A stretch of 64,000 nucleotides of DNA from Platycnemis pennipes (GCA_933228895.1 OW121855.1:73246698-73310697), one strand, 5' to 3'. Positions 46,701 to 59,391 are shown, counted from the first letter of the stretch. The notes: generated by a model from the sequence alone, not told the origin. A program made the numbers and translations.

Positions 46701-47556
46701 GAATGGATGTAGTAAACTTAGAAGATCTTTCGGAGAATATCAGAGAATGCATGTGCTTTCGTTAAACCATTCGACTCATGTGAAATGATTATCTTTGTAC
46801 AATCGTCACGATGCTGTTATGTAGAAGCTCAAAGGTTTAGTCTTCCTTTATGTGCTAATCTGACAGCTGAGTTAACCCCTATTGCTTCACGCGAAGTGAA
46901 TGAGAAATTATGTCTTTCTTACGCGGATAAGTTTTTCGCCAAATCAGCTTTCTTTAGATTTCACGTCGAGGATTGGCCTAAGCGTCAGCATTCTGTTGCC
47001 GACAAAGCCTCGGCTGGCGTAGTATCGTCGACGCGAGAGTGAGGTAACGTCGATTAATGAAGTATTTGAAGACGGGCAAACGGAGGTGTGGGTCCCGGCC
47101 GAGGAGTAGATTGTACCTACTGGAGAAGGCATCCCGGCTGATTTATGAAGGTAGCGGCCATCTTGGTAGGCACGACATATGGATTTTCTTCCCGCGATAC
47201 GCGTGTATTGAACTTGTTTTTGCATATGGTAAAACTTAGAGAAAGATGAATAATGGAATGCATTGTTTAAATACGTCAAAGAAGCAGGGTAAAGTACGGA
47301 AGCACACGCCAGCAATTGCCAAATTGGTAGCATCAATAGGTTACATTCGAACCAGTTTTAGTGATAAAATTGACTCCCAGGGGAATAAAATGCATTAAAA
47401 ACCCCCTTAAATATTCTTAAGTAGATTAACTAATGCCACTGCGGTGAAATATGGCCTCGATTTCTTTGTTACGTGTGTTTTAATACACGTACAATCTTAA
47501 TAAGACGTAATTGAAATCGCAGTGTTTTGTACGGAGTAGGTAGGGTCTAATCGTTC
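43791..47556. other. Long non-coding stretch
   Basis: No supported gene. There are short homopolymers (A run near 44,340; C run near 44,391). Frames at 45,196-45,914, 45,645-46,161 and 46,944-47,336 lie in T-rich or mixed sequence, overlap across strands and show no domain. Confidence 0.5.
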
Positions 47557-47747
47557 CTCATCATCATCATTGGTCAGCAATCCTAGGATTGGTTTGACGC
47601 AGCTTTCCACTCGATTCTTTTATCGACCAACCTTTTCGTTGTGACGTAATTCTTCTCTTTTAAATCCTTCACAACCTGTTCCATGTATCTCATACGAGGC
47701 CTGCCTTTTCCAATTTTTCCATTCACTTTTCCCTCGACGATAGTCTT
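47557..47747 (-). pseudogene. LINE ORF2 C-terminus (RTE-like), best-preserved tail copy
   Basis: From 47,747 to 47,583 on minus there is an uninterrupted 54-codon frame, KTIVEGKVNGKIGKGRPRMR then YMEQVVKDLKEKNY and VDKRIEWKAASNQS, ending in TAG. It matches the C-terminal end of insect RTE/CR1-type ORF2 proteins (GRPRMRYMEQ signature). After the stop the sense strand runs into an (ATG)n-type tail, 'ccaatgatgatgatgagg'. Upstream, a one-base loss puts HILSED out of frame with this piece. The insertion is a 5'-truncated LINE tail. Confidence 0.8.
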
Positions 47748-48859
47748 CACTCAAGATATGGCTAATGGTTCCTAAGAACCCCAATTCCGACTTCATTGTT
47801 ACCCATAGGATAACATTCCTATGCCTCCTGTACATTCTAGCCTTCTTGGTTGCGACAATGAGTTACTCCGCGTGTTTACGTTGTTTTCCCCCTTGTTCCT
47901 CGGCTTACTCGAGGAAATGCGAGTCGATGACTCCGCTGCGGATCAGTCGCTCCTCCCAGCTTCATTCTTTCCCCTCTCCCGTGATCTTTTTTTTATCGCT
48001 TTTAATTCCGTCGCCGCGGCTGCCGGCATCGCAACCGCTCAGCCAGTAACTTCTCACGCCTCTCTCCATTGTGCCGTTACTCATTTTTTTCGATGATCGA
48101 AGCGTTGCTCGTTTCAGAGCGTGTTGGTCGAAATAGGCTTGAAATCTGCGCCGGCATTCCGCTAATGTTTCATTCTCACTCGGTATATACAACCCCAGCT
48201 GTTCACTCACGTGACTTCCTCGTGTTTTCAAGAAGTTATAAGAGTGGAACAGAAGGTGATGTTCCATCATCATACTGGCGGAAAAAAAAGAAAAAAAATC
48301 ACCGTTGGTATTTTTTAATTACTGTACTTACTCGCGGAATACCTCGGGTAAATGAATTATGCCAGTCAGGATTGGCAAATAAATATCTATTCATGAACTA
48401 GGCTGCGTCCCAAAGTTTTTTTTTCAAGTTATATGTTCTGCTGATCATTTAAAAATTCTTATTTGATGTAGCCGTATTATTATTTTTTATTTTACATTAA
48501 ACTACGATGATATGGTGTTATTTTGTTTGAATTAATTACGGATGGGGGAATTAATAAACAAAATCTCAACCGACTGCTTCCAAGAAATTTCAGATTTAAC
48601 CACATATTTACTTATGGTTTTCGTACCTTCCTTGGTATTAAACAACTGCGTATGTAAAGGAAAGTAATGTCACAAGCCTTGGAGGTGAAGTCACCTCCGA
48701 TTTTCAATTTGCATCTCAATTGTCGGTAGCAAAATGAATTAACGTGTTTATCTTTGGACTAAAGAAATTTCCCTCGAGTTCAGGGACATAATAGGTTTTT
48801 CGTTAATAGAATATATATAGATATAATAGAAACGTTTTCAACGTGATAATACATGCTAA
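47748..48859. other. Non-coding stretch
   Basis: 47,765-47,850 resembles 22,660-22,745 and is probably more of the LINE or a linked repeat. The rest is T-rich or AT-rich with no gene recognised. Confidence 0.5.
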
Positions 48860-49100
48860 TCACTCACTCAGTGATTCAACCCGAAGGTTGGTTTGGATAG
48901 GTGAGGGTAGAGCTCACCCAGAACTAAGCCACAGGCGTGTGAATTTCACACATTCAGGGTAGGGGGGCCAGTTCCTTTCCCTGGGCCACCTCGCACTCCG
49001 AGGATTTTTCGTTCGGGGGCGTCCAAAGACTTCACCCGGATTTGAACCCGGAACCGGAACAGTAGCCAAGTGCTATATCCACTAGGCCACCACGCTCCCC
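48860..49100 (-). repeat. SINE-2 copy, near full length
   Basis: On minus the head 'ggggagcgtggtggcctagt' has A box tggcctagtgg and a good B box 'gggttcaaatccggg'. The body includes 'gtgtgaaattcacacgcctg', 'agctctaccctcacc', then 'ccaaccttcgggttgaatca' and 'ctgagtgagtg'. It is the longer of the two SINE-2 copies. Confidence 0.85.
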
Positions 49101-50034
49101 ACATGATGATATTTATCAATTATTATCACCGTATTCATGAATGTTTGGAACCAGGTCAGCGGCTTCATATAAGTGAGCAGACTTAGTTCACTTGGCGGGA
49201 CATCTCTGCTTTTAATTTAGGACGCATTATTCCTCCATAATTTATTCCTATCCCTCGTGGAAGCCATTTAGCTCTCGAGACAGTAAACATTCCCTTGCAA
49301 AGAATTAAGATTTTGAGAAAGGTATAATTCTTTCCCTCTTGCAATAGATTAGCCTAAGTCTCACACGACGGTCTAATTACCGAGGACGCAAGTTTACCGA
49401 CGCATGGAGGTCTTTTAATTTAAAAAAGTGAAGCTTTCTTGCAAATTGATGAAGCTTTTGTGTGCGCGGAGTGAGTCAATTATGTAGAAAAAAATATTTA
49501 ATTTCGCATGCCGGGGATTTCGACGCCGCTTGCAGGGGCATGGGTGAAAGGAATAATTTTGTCGGAGCGGTTACGCTTTCTAGACGTCCCAAGGTATCGT
49601 GGATCTACCTCTTCGCGCTCCTTCATACCTCTCGTTCATCAGAAAGGGTGGATCGCGTGTTTAAGAGTTACCGGAGGCGAGTTTGGCAAGAAACGAAATC
49701 GGACCGTGAAAACAGCGTAAAAAATCGGGATGTGTGGAACCGTGCCGTGCTCCAACGTTCGTCGGCGCTTGAATATCTGATAAATTCCAGCTGGTTTTTG
49801 TGGCTTGAACGATCGTACACAAGGGAGAAAGAAAAAATGGGCAAATTATTTAAATTTCTGAAAATTAAAACAGAATGGTTAGAAAATATTTTCAGTCGCC
49901 ACGGCAATCCTGGTTTCTTACTTCGCAAATGATTGACATCAAACGTATTATTCAGCGAAGGCTTCGATTTTGTAGAGTAACGATTTTCTCAGAAACTCGT
50001 TTTACTGCCATTCCATAGAAAAAGATTTTAATGT
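49101..50034. other. Non-coding stretch
   Basis: A 156-codon open frame at 49,462-49,932 begins at a non-ATG codon, overlaps frames on both strands and shows no domain. I do not call it a gene. Confidence 0.5.
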
Positions 50035-50170
50035 GATCCAAACTGCTGAGGTTATACTGCACTGTCTGACCTGACCTAACCCTTACAGTATCCATGCGCC
50101 AAGCGAAATTTTTACTCTGATTTATGAATCGCCAAACCGGCGCTTTTCCGACTTGACTACCGCGGCGGGC
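50035..50170 (-). repeat. SINE-3 copy, degenerate
   Basis: On plus the order is 'aaactgctgaggttatactg', 'gacctgacctaaccc', 'atccatgcgccaagcg', then the reversed tRNA head 'ttccgacttgactaccgcgg'. This is the same order as 26,930-27,012. The B box is decayed. Confidence 0.55.
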
Positions 50171-50351
50171 GTTTTACTTTCAGTAGATATACAAAATCTA
50201 ACCAGCAGATGGTTATATATGGGTAAGATGTTAAAGTACCATATGTACGTAATTGCCAATAGGTAAGTTTTTCGCACTTTTAAATTCTTCGGCTGAATTT
50301 TATTTTGGAAGGCGGTCTATGACTTGAAATATTGACCGAGAATGTGCACAT

Positions 50352-50425
50352 AGCAACAGCGTTGTTGGCCATTAAGTATAGAGCGTTTGGTTGTAAACCG
50401 AAGATTTCGGGTTCGATTTCGAGAG
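50352..50425 (+). repeat. tRNA-Tyr-like sequence (SINE head or tRNA pseudogene)
   Basis: The sequence folds partly as a tRNA: D-arm region 'ggccattaagtatagagcg', and an anticodon stem TTTGG/CCGAA around loop TTGTAAA (anticodon GTA). The B box reads 'gggttcgatttcg'. The acceptor stem is not convincing and there is no downstream T run, so it is not called a functional tRNA gene. Confidence 0.35.
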
Positions 50426-53400
50426 AGGCTCTTCAAATCGTCCAGTTCCACCCAAGGAGAGTGATTTTCTGCGTACCAAATCTTTCCTGGAAACCGAAGA
50501 CGGAACAAGGAAAGGAGCTGTTCTCCCAGCCTCGTGAGTGAATGTAACTCGCAGATGAGTTAGTAGTGTGCGAACTTTCGTCAGTGAACCATCTGGTTGA
50601 GCATACGTGCATATGCGAGCATGTACATTATAATTGTACATATATATGGTGTAGATCTGGAGTCAATCGATTCTCTCAGTAAAGAACGAGAGAAGAGTGA
50701 AAAGTAAGGACAGCACCGGGTTCTATTTGTCGATCATTAGCTCCGCTTAAAAGTAATTATGTGGTTTCTTAATGCACTGAGAGGGAAACGCTTTATTGCG
50801 GCCTAATACTTGATCGGAAATAATGATGTTTGGCGTGGGGTATAAAATGAAGCAAAAACAAAATGCGCGTCCATTTGGTCGTTATCTCGCGACTACGTGA
50901 GTGAATATAATTGAGAAATCTAGCGTTTTGATTTATAAGGCGTGCCTATAGAAGTCGACGACGAATATATATTTTTAATGACGCTTATTTTTTCATTCTT
51001 GGGATTCGTCCGATTCGTTATATTAACCGAGCTAATGGATCGACCGCTAAAGTTATGGTAATTTGCTCCTTACTCTATTAATAGGATAGATTGATACACT
51101 TGTCATGTTGTTTTTTTCATTGATGAAAATTTTCTCAGTTCCTCAAAAACGTCGTCTCGCTGCGATGCTGGTTGCTTTTGTTGAGTGCTTTCTTCCCCCT
51201 AGTGAAATTAAATTCCTGGTGTGGATTGTGGAAAAATGGAGAGTGATTAGATTTTGTGGCGGTAACGGTTGGATTACCTTGTACAGTGAAAAGAACGAAA
51301 ACATGACCTATGTCCGAATTTAGTAGTCCTTTAAATTAGGCAAATTCCTCTTGCTATCATATGTGGCTGAAATTATCGGTGGCAAAAAATCGCAGGTTGC
51401 CCAAACTATGTAATATATGCAGTTAATAGATTAATAAATTTGTAAGGTAACTCATAATGGTGAATAAAAATATTCACGTTTGATGGTCGTATAATGTTGA
51501 TGCAAGTATATTTCGGACAAATTGTAGACAATCGTTGCGATTAATGTTAAATTTAAGGAGAAATTTCTATTTTTTGATACTCGTATTTCATTCACCACTG
51601 AGGGATTTTTTTCTGACTCTTTAGTCCTAATAATCCGTGGCTATGGAGTGTTTCTGCTTAGAATTTCGGGCCTAAAGTGCCCAATTTTTGGTCCAGGTGC
51701 AAAAAGCCTCGAGAGTCGGGGGTTGGTGGCTCGATTACGTTTGGTTACGATGAGCCGAAATGCTCGTGGATATGGTCTGGATTATATTTCGCTTACCGTA
51801 AGCGAAATCTTTTTGAATGAGTTGTTTTATGCTGACTCCTCGTACTCCTACCGAAGTCGACTAATATGGCCTTTGAGGGAAGTCCGCAAAGAGAGGAAGT
51901 GGTTCCCTGCCTCTCGAGTCGTCTCTCGGACGGGAAAATTAGTGGAGGGTGGTGCCCGTGAGTCGGAGAGCAAGAAAGGTATCGCCCCCACCGCGTCGTG
52001 TATGTAATTCGAGAGGGGCGGGTGGGAGAGGCAAGCTGTGGGCTGACGTGTGGACGTCGGAACAAAGGCCTCTCTCTGTCTCGCGGCTCCTCCTTCCCGT
52101 GTTTCCTCAGCCCCTCACCTGGGTTTACACGCATCCTCTTCATTCGGTTATCCGGGACGACACTGGTCCGACCTTGGCGCCGAGTCTGTTTCGCTCTCCT
52201 TATCGGTGAGGTGTCAAATAGTTTTCGCTCAACGCCTCCCGTTGTGCGTAGCGCACATATCTCGGAAATGCCGTTCTGCGCGGGGAGAATGGACTAGGTT
52301 TAAGGTGTGGAGAACCTGCGATCCTTTTTTTGGCACCCATTGCCACTTTTTGTTATATTGTGACGCAAGCTAGGTATCTTATGCCTTGCAGTGTTCCTGT
52401 CATGAGTGTGAATCCAGTTATTGAGTAGGTGTTTGGTTTAGTTTGAATATGTATCCATTCGCGAGTGACAAACTGTAAGAACACTAAGTTTAGCTCCTGT
52501 ATGTCTCCTCCACTGAAGAGTTCCGTCCGAGTCTGTTGGCTTCTCCTTGGGATGAATTTTGTTGTAACATTCGAAAAGCGCTTGCAACCCTGGAATTGGG
52601 AATCAGGAGAATGTTTTCATCAGAAAAACAAAACTCGTGTCAATTTCACAGTTTATCAGAATACGGTGGGACACATGAATCTGTCGACTACGGTCGTGAA
52701 ATTTAGTTTTTTTGTTGCCGTTGGCGAACATGAAGTTTCACCAAGAAGACTCCTAAATAATTGAAAGAGAAGGCCTGTTTGCATTTCGAACGGAAGTACT
52801 TTAGTTTTTCTTTCTCGCGCGGTTGTTTAACGCTAGTGTTTATGTTGCGCATTTAGATGCATGGAAATATGCGCATTGAAAATTGCGATGCGTAGATTGT
52901 CGAGTTACTGCGAAAACTACTTAAATGCATCTACGGCTCACTGAATATAGTCCCACCCACGATTTCTCCCCCAAAATTCCCACGATTTCATCCGAGCCAT
53001 TGCCATATTTCGGCGCTGATTTAAAATGTGTAGTTCGTTGCTTCGTGTAAAATGGCATACGGAGTGCTCGATGATCGCTCGAGTGTGCTCAAGCGATGTT
53101 TTTGGCTGGTAACATCTAGGTGAGAAATACTTTCGTGTTAGGCTTTCAGTTGGTTTTCCCTAACGGCTCAGTGTGTGCATTTTGATAAAACGAGACCTAC
53201 ATGTGGGGAATTTGAAGAAAAAAGTAAGATCAGTGAATCGGAAACCACCGACCGCAGTAGCGTGGACGTTGGCAATGCAATGTGCCGTGCTTCTTTTAGT
53301 TAAATTTCCTCTTTCTGCATCAATCATATGTATTCCTTACCTACTCTTACATTTTAGTTTATTGTTAGGTATTTAATTGTTTTATTACACGCTCAAGAAT

Positions 53401-53444
53401 TTCATCTCTTTTATCATTTGAGTTTTAGAATTTAGACAAGCACA
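50426..53444. other. Non-coding stretch with CpG-rich patch
   Basis: 51,880-52,300 is CpG-rich with overlapping frames on both strands, possibly a promoter-associated island, though no gene is identified. A 23-base palindrome lies at 51,786-51,808. Confidence 0.5.
51786..51808. repeat. Perfect 23-nt palindrome
   Basis: ATTTCGCTTAC and GTAAGCGAAAT are exact 11-base inverted repeats around a single C. It could be a binding site for a dimeric protein or chance. Confidence 0.7.
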
Positions 53445-53560
53445 CAGCCGTGTACGGAGTAGTGAAAAATCCTCTCCGATGGGCTCTAAACCCGCGACCT
53501 CAAGATAAGTAGGGGAAAGCTTTACTCTGCCACTCATCACACTGACGACAATTAGGGACG
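53445..53560 (-). repeat. SINE-1-like head fragment
   Basis: On minus: 'gtgatgagtggcagagtaaa', 'gaggtcgcgggtttagagcc', 'gagaggatttttcactactc'. It resembles the SINE-1 head plus the start of the body ('ttttcactctac' in the 40,683 copy). The 3' body is missing. Confidence 0.45.
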
Positions 53561-53844
53561 TCTTACATCTTAAGGGAGTAGGATTTGTGTTTAATGTGCT
53601 TCGACAGCGAATGATGTACCACAAATTAAATCTACTATTTTAAAAGTAATTAATCGATAATTTTTCAAACAATACTCGATTGCATAACATTCTTAGCTTT
53701 CAAAAAGAGCTTATAGATTCTACCCGTAATGCCTAAATGAAGTGAAATCTGCTTAATTTTATTGGTTTCCATTGGTTTATCACCATGGACTTGATCTAGG
53801 TGCCCTATAATATTCAAATTTCCTCGTATCCCTGGTGTTTGGAG

Positions 53845-54112
53845 AGATCGGGTTGATGTATATGGAGTGCTAGCCACCCCGAAGGCCCGAGTTCATAATC
53901 CAGCAGTGGCAGAATTTTTTATTGATACTTCGTCCGTCGGTAAACTGGCCCCTATTTAATTGCCATGTGGAATTCGAGTGCAGTACTCCGCCCGTCGGAT
54001 GAGACGTTAAGCCCTTGGTCCCCATGGTGAGAGCAGGCTAATGACTACGCCGGGTTTCTCTACACCGTTTCCATTCCGTTCCTTTCACCTTCTTCCCGGC
54101 TTAAAGCGTCTT
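53845..54112 (+). repeat. SINE-1 copy
   Basis: The head 'gatcgggttgatgtatatgg' has a decayed B box 'gagttcataatcc'. It continues 'agcagtggcagaa', then 'tgcagtactccgcccgtcgg', 'atgagacgttaagccc', 'agagcaggctaatgactacg' 'ccgggtttctctacacc'. The 3' end is lost. Confidence 0.8.
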
Positions 54113-56898
54113 TGAGTGTGGGACAGACTTGAAACCGATTAGACCTCTTTGCCTATCACACACTGTCAGGAATTGTTTCATTTGTCGAGTGTTGGGTCGT
54201 AAATCAAATAAAATGTTGCACATCCTTCCCTGGCAAGCGTGTAGTCTTGTGTGTATCGGGGCGAGCATTTATTGGATCGGGAAGAAGAGGAAAGTCTATG
54301 GAATAATCACTTTAATTTTATCGTACCTGTCCGTCCATGGGAAAATATTACGAAAGCATGAATTACACATTTTTTTAGATAAGATGCGTATCATTTTTAT
54401 TAAGGATACGAGTAATTGTTCTCTGTTTCGCGACTTCCGAGATAAAATTCATTTAGGGTTAGATAGGAACTACGGCGAGGAGGAAAAGGTGTAGAGATAA
54501 ACGTGTTTCGGCTTTAATTCCCTCTGAAAGATGAATGGCTGACAGTCGAGGCCATCAGCCCATTGAGCAGCCTGTGTAATTTCTCTCAGATAATCAGCAT
54601 CTCGAGTTAGACTGTTATGTATCTGTTGTGACATGACGTCCGGATGTAATAATCGCGAAACTGGCCGACCAAAGAGAGTCCACCCTCAGATCCGTCATAT
54701 AAATGATTTCACCGCGTGAATTTTTTAGGCTCCTTTGCTGAAAACACCAAATTTATGCCTGCCTTCATGAAAATCACTGATATTAGTTCGGTATTAATGT
54801 AGATGATACCATTTTTTCAGCTCTTCGATTCAAAAACAAAACTTAATGAATATGAGGGCGTGAATTTGAGATTTCATAGACTACGAGATCCCTTTCTTTC
54901 CCTTGTCCTTTCACTTACCGATTCTCCGCAACCCGCTCAGTCCTTAGCCCACACATTCTCATTTAACCAACCTTTTCTTGCGAATGATTATGCCACTGTG
55001 AAGTGGGATGCGTCGTGCGGCCTAGTATTCATGTGGAAAATGACTGGGTGTGCTGTTTCAGAAATTAATATTATTCAGAAATTAATATATGGTGAATTAG
55101 GAAATATAATTTAAGATGAACCTGAAAGTGTCATCCGAGCTCTTTTACGACCGCCCTTTATAATAAAATAGGACAGTTTTAAAAGTAACGCAGATGAAAG
55201 TTATGTTTTATTGATATATGCATTGCGCATTGAACCATCATCACCAGGCATAACTGCTCTCTATTCCACTTTTTAGTTGGCTAATCTCTTCGTATTTCTC
55301 TAAATATTCTCTATTACATCGTTAGTACTTACTTTTAATACCTCATAATAGACCTTTCTTTACCATTCTTCTGATGTATATTCAATAATGTATTGAGATT
55401 TAAACGCAAGAGTAATTTTGACTGTATTGCATAGTGACTCTCAACTTTAAGAGCACCCTAAATTCCAAGTAAGTCTTAATTTATGTTCTTTTTGTGGTCA
55501 TAAGCGAAACTGAACTGAGTGAACGAAAGTGAACGTCTCCTTTTGTTTCGTCAAAGGTTTGTAATGAGTGGGAATTTCGAAAGTGTAAAACCCCTGGCGT
55601 GCACACTCAGTCCCTCTGTAATGTTTGGGTAAAAGTTGTCGAAACGTAACTTTTCTCGCTCCAGGGAAAGTGCGGTGAGAACCAGCCGTGGTTTCTTTTT
55701 TTTCTGCCCCATTCCCCTTGTTCCTTTCGTATCATATACCGGCGTGAAAGCTCCCCTCCTCCCCCACGTCCCAATATCGTGTGAATGAATACGCGCTTAT
55801 GGGTGCGTGCTTTTCCTCGAAGCGTGGGGAAAGTGATAATGCGTCGTGAAACCGATCTGTCGATGCAGAAAAGCTCTCTCGGGAATGATGGGAAATTGGC
55901 GTCGGGAGGATGTGGGGGGCGATTCCCCTCACACCCGGATGTTGTTCCCGGAGCGTTCATTCATTGGCTTTTTTGAGCACCGGAATTAATATCTACACGA
56001 GTATACATTATTAACTGGATGAGCATATGGCGTGTACAGGTGAATCCGAATGGGAACTTGGGCAACATCTTAAGGTGGCTGGAGAATATTTCATTTAATT
56101 ACAACTAATTATGCAGTAACGTACTCGTCATTGTAGAAATAATACAAGAATTGTAAATTGTATTTTTGCCTAGATTAAAGCATGTTATGATTTAGCAAAA
56201 CGAAGAATGTGACGGTTATGATTGACAGTTTTCGGCACGGTGTTCGAAATTAAGGTGGAAATTATATTTAAATGACCTTTTTGAATCTTTGGGTCGGTGT
56301 GTCACCGTTATATTTGTTAGTGATCATTATAATAATGCGATGTTTATTATTTAACCTTTTGAAGAAAATCTGTACATGTGATGCCGAATTGTAACGATCT
56401 ATATACCACAAGGTTTTTTGTTAAAAAAAGTCTCGAATTACCAAAAAAATAATTCTGCAAAATGCATTTTTTTTAACACTTTTACCCATAACTTTCTCAA
56501 ACAAGGTCATACATATTAAGTTTCACACCAATCTATATATCGCTTAGAAATCGCTCCAGCCTCCTCGGTGAATACTCGAATGTCTGATAACTGGCTGGAA
56601 TAACTTTAACGTAATGCTTCATCCAGAGCGCTAATGAATAATACTCGGGTTGAGTGCCGCAATGAGAATCTGAGAAAAACCTGAAAATGTTGATGTAAAT
56701 TACTGTTTTCATTTGACCTTTAGGATACTCACAACTATGGAATGGTTATCACCACCCTCAGTGCCTTCACTCTTCGGAGTCGCGTAAGAACCAGCCGAAT
56801 GCACTATTTTATGCGGAGGTACCCGAGTTGTGGTCTTAAATATTCACTTGGATTGTCGTATTCAGCGAGGCATTCATCGAGGTGCTCATGTAGGTCCC
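54113..56898. other. Long non-coding stretch
   Basis: No supported gene. A 121-codon frame at 54,129-54,494 starts inside decayed SINE flank and has no domain. 55,590-55,960 is GC-richer with frames on both strands. Confidence 0.5.
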
Positions 56899-57400
56899 AT
56901 CTACATATATTTACATCAAACCCTGCAAGCCCCCAGACAAGCGGGTTTTTTTATTTGTCCAAAACATCTACACTGCATTCTCCTAAGAACTGAAACATTT
57001 TCACATGCAATACTATAGTGAAAGCTAACACCGTCTGGGTCGGGCAATGCTCCTAAACAAATACTCACATACCTAATTTGTCAATCATTCAGGAGAGAAT
57101 GAAATATACTCTATCGTGTAGGCTTGTAAAATGTTTGTCAAAAATTTACAAGACCTATTCTAATTCTCCTGTAATATCTTCGTGGTAATCTATTACTGTC
57201 CCTAATTTTTCGCGGAAAAAAGAATTTTAGAGCCTCTCCGTCTTACTATCCCGTTAATTTTATCTTCGTGATCTACCTGACGTAGGAAGGTGGTTTTTGT
57301 AATATATTTTTACATCTTCAGAAAACATGTCCACCTTAAATTTCTGCAGGTGATTTATTATGTATTTTAACGATCTGATGATGATTCCCAATCTAATTCA
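56899..57400 (-). mobile_element. LINE-A 3' end, diverged copy
   Basis: On minus it ends '...cttgcagggtttgatgtaaa' 'tatatgtagatg', the diverged LINE-A terminus. At its other end, 57,310-57,390 (plus: 'acatcttcagaaaacatgtc', 'atttattatgtattttaacg') aligns with 7,035-7,100, where the same region encodes the last ORF2 residues. All frames are broken. This is older than the 6,694 copy. Confidence 0.65.
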
Positions 57401-58195
57401 TCTAATTGTTTCGCTATACTGCTTTAGCAAGCCTTGCCCATGTATTCGAGTACTCATCAAGGTATTCATGTACTCATTCAATTAATCGTGCATTCATTCG
57501 GTGCAAATGCATCGAGGTATTCATCGTTATCTCATGTATTTTGGGTACTCAAATTTTTAAGAATGAATGTATTTGGCTCATTGCTTGCATGTATTAATGC
57601 TGCCTGAGCTCGTCGAACCGGATATGCATGATAAAAGCCGGCATCAAATCTCACAATGCCGCCAGTAGATACATGAGCGACGGAGATAAGATAAAAAAAG
57701 TTTTATTTTGCCCGATTACAAAACCGAAATGGATATCCCGTCATGCCGGATCTTACGCCCTTAATATTGATCGGCATATGGTCCTGTTGCTCTATGAATT
57801 AAAATGTCTCACGCGATTTACAGTACCTGACTCGGGATTCCGCGATTTTTTCCTGGACTCGCGACTTAATCCTGAGCAATTTTATTTTTCTCCTACCTTG
57901 ATCACCGTTGTACGAAGACGAGGTAGGTAATTGTTTAATCAGGAGACCACTTTAAAACTAAAGAAGAGTCCTGTGTGATCGCGGAACGGGATCGTAGTCG
58001 GAAGGAATAATGAATTGCAACAGTTTTGCCCGTGCCTTTAAAAAGTACTGGTATCCTTCATAATCATTTGGGCAGAGAAAGCAGGGCGCGAAAAATATGC
58101 AGAAAAATCGATGGCGCATGTTTTGTTATAACTTTTCTCCGGCGGAAGAATGGAGTACACTGACATTTTGATTGAGTGTAAGGGTTTTGTCATTT
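57401..58195. other. Non-coding stretch with short ATTCAT-type repeats
   Basis: 57,435-57,535 has irregular iterations of 'gtattcatgtactcatt'. A similar phrase occurs at 56,865-56,890. No gene recognised. Confidence 0.45.
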
Positions 58196-58668
58196 GCGAC
58201 AGCTGAGATCATTTGCGCTATTGAGGATAGGCGCAAAATTGGATAGTATTGTGTAGGAAGAGTAGTGATGAACCCGGCGTCGACATTAGCCTGCTCTTAA
58301 GGAAACCCGCCTAGAGGTCAGCGGCTTAACGTCCCATCTGAAAGACGGAGTACTGAACTTGTGTAGCTTTCCACTCAGCTCTCAAGCAGAGATGGGGACG
58401 CCTCTGAAAAATTCCATCACTGGATAGATTTTAACCTGGGTCCTTATTCTCTTTCTGAAACTCTCGTGGTATCCAAGGGATAACATAGGTTTTTCGGGAC
58501 TCGCGTTAACTTTTTGTAAACATTCTAATGAGGAAATCAATGAAACGCAACCTCGGTTTCGTTGCTGGGGAGATAACCGAGGTTGCGTTTCAAACGAGAA
58601 TACGGGCCATAGGCCCTAAGGATTGGAAGCCAGTACTAGAGTCACCATAGTCACTAACCTTGATCCCC
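58196..58668 (-). repeat. SINE-1 copy carrying a hairpin insertion
   Basis: On minus the head 'ggggatcaaggttagtgact' runs to the region before the B box. About 150 bp of foreign sequence (roughly 58,450-58,598) intervenes, then the body follows: 'cagtactccgtctttcagat', 'gggacgttaagccg', 'taagagcaggctaatgtcga'. The 3' end reads 'gcgcaaatgatctcagctgt'. Confidence 0.75.
58541..58592. repeat. Perfect 18-bp inverted repeat (hairpin)
   Basis: TGAAACGCAACCTCGGTT (58541-58558) and AACCGAGGTTGCGTTTCA (58575-58592) are exact inverse copies around a 16-base loop. It lies inside the insertion in the SINE-1 copy. Confidence 0.85.
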
Positions 58669-59391
58669 CACTAACTATTTTTGCCAGGAATAATTATAGT
58701 TTTCATTGTCATTATCCTGTGTTTTTATCATTTTAAATAATGTAGCCAATCCCACAAAATGGGACAATATATCCTACTGATCCTAGCTAAGCCTCCATGT
58801 CTTAAAGATTTGAATTCTCGCTTTAATATTTGAAATGGAAATAGGAGTACTAAAGTGAATGCCCCATATTTTCCGTACCCGTTTTTCGATCAATCTACCT
58901 TGTTGAGTGCGGGAATCACCATGTTCCCCTTATCAACAAGTTTTGTTTAAAATTAAAAAGTCTTACTCATAATACACCTCGTGCATGATTTGAGTAGTGT
59001 GCACGAAGTGCCTATTCACTGTTATTTTTTGTAAATAAGTACGTCTCATGAGACGTGTTTTCACCAAATGTGTTCTGTTAACATTTACCTTTAAACCATT
59101 TCATATCGTGCAGCTCAAGGCCTCTACATTTAATCTTAGTGAAACATCGGAATCACAATTTAACCTTGTATGTTTTTTCCATAGAGGTTGACCCAGGGCT
59201 TAAACCATTTCTTTCTGCTCTAACATCTTTTTAATCCGCGATGTTTGATATTCAAACCCATTATCTTACTTCACGTGCAACGCAACGATGTATCTCATAA
59301 GATGCATTATTTTTATGTGGTAAAGAAAAGCATTATTCTTCGTTACAATTGCGTATTTTTCATAGTGTTCCTTTTTTTCTTTTTCTGACAG
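58669..59391. other. Non-coding stretch, possible intron
   Basis: AT-rich. It ends in a long pyrimidine tract and CAG that form the acceptor of the exon at 59,392. Confidence 0.5.

Noticed and set aside
49462..49932. 156-codon open frame on plus
   Set aside because: Non-ATG start, frames on both strands open, no domain and no splice context.
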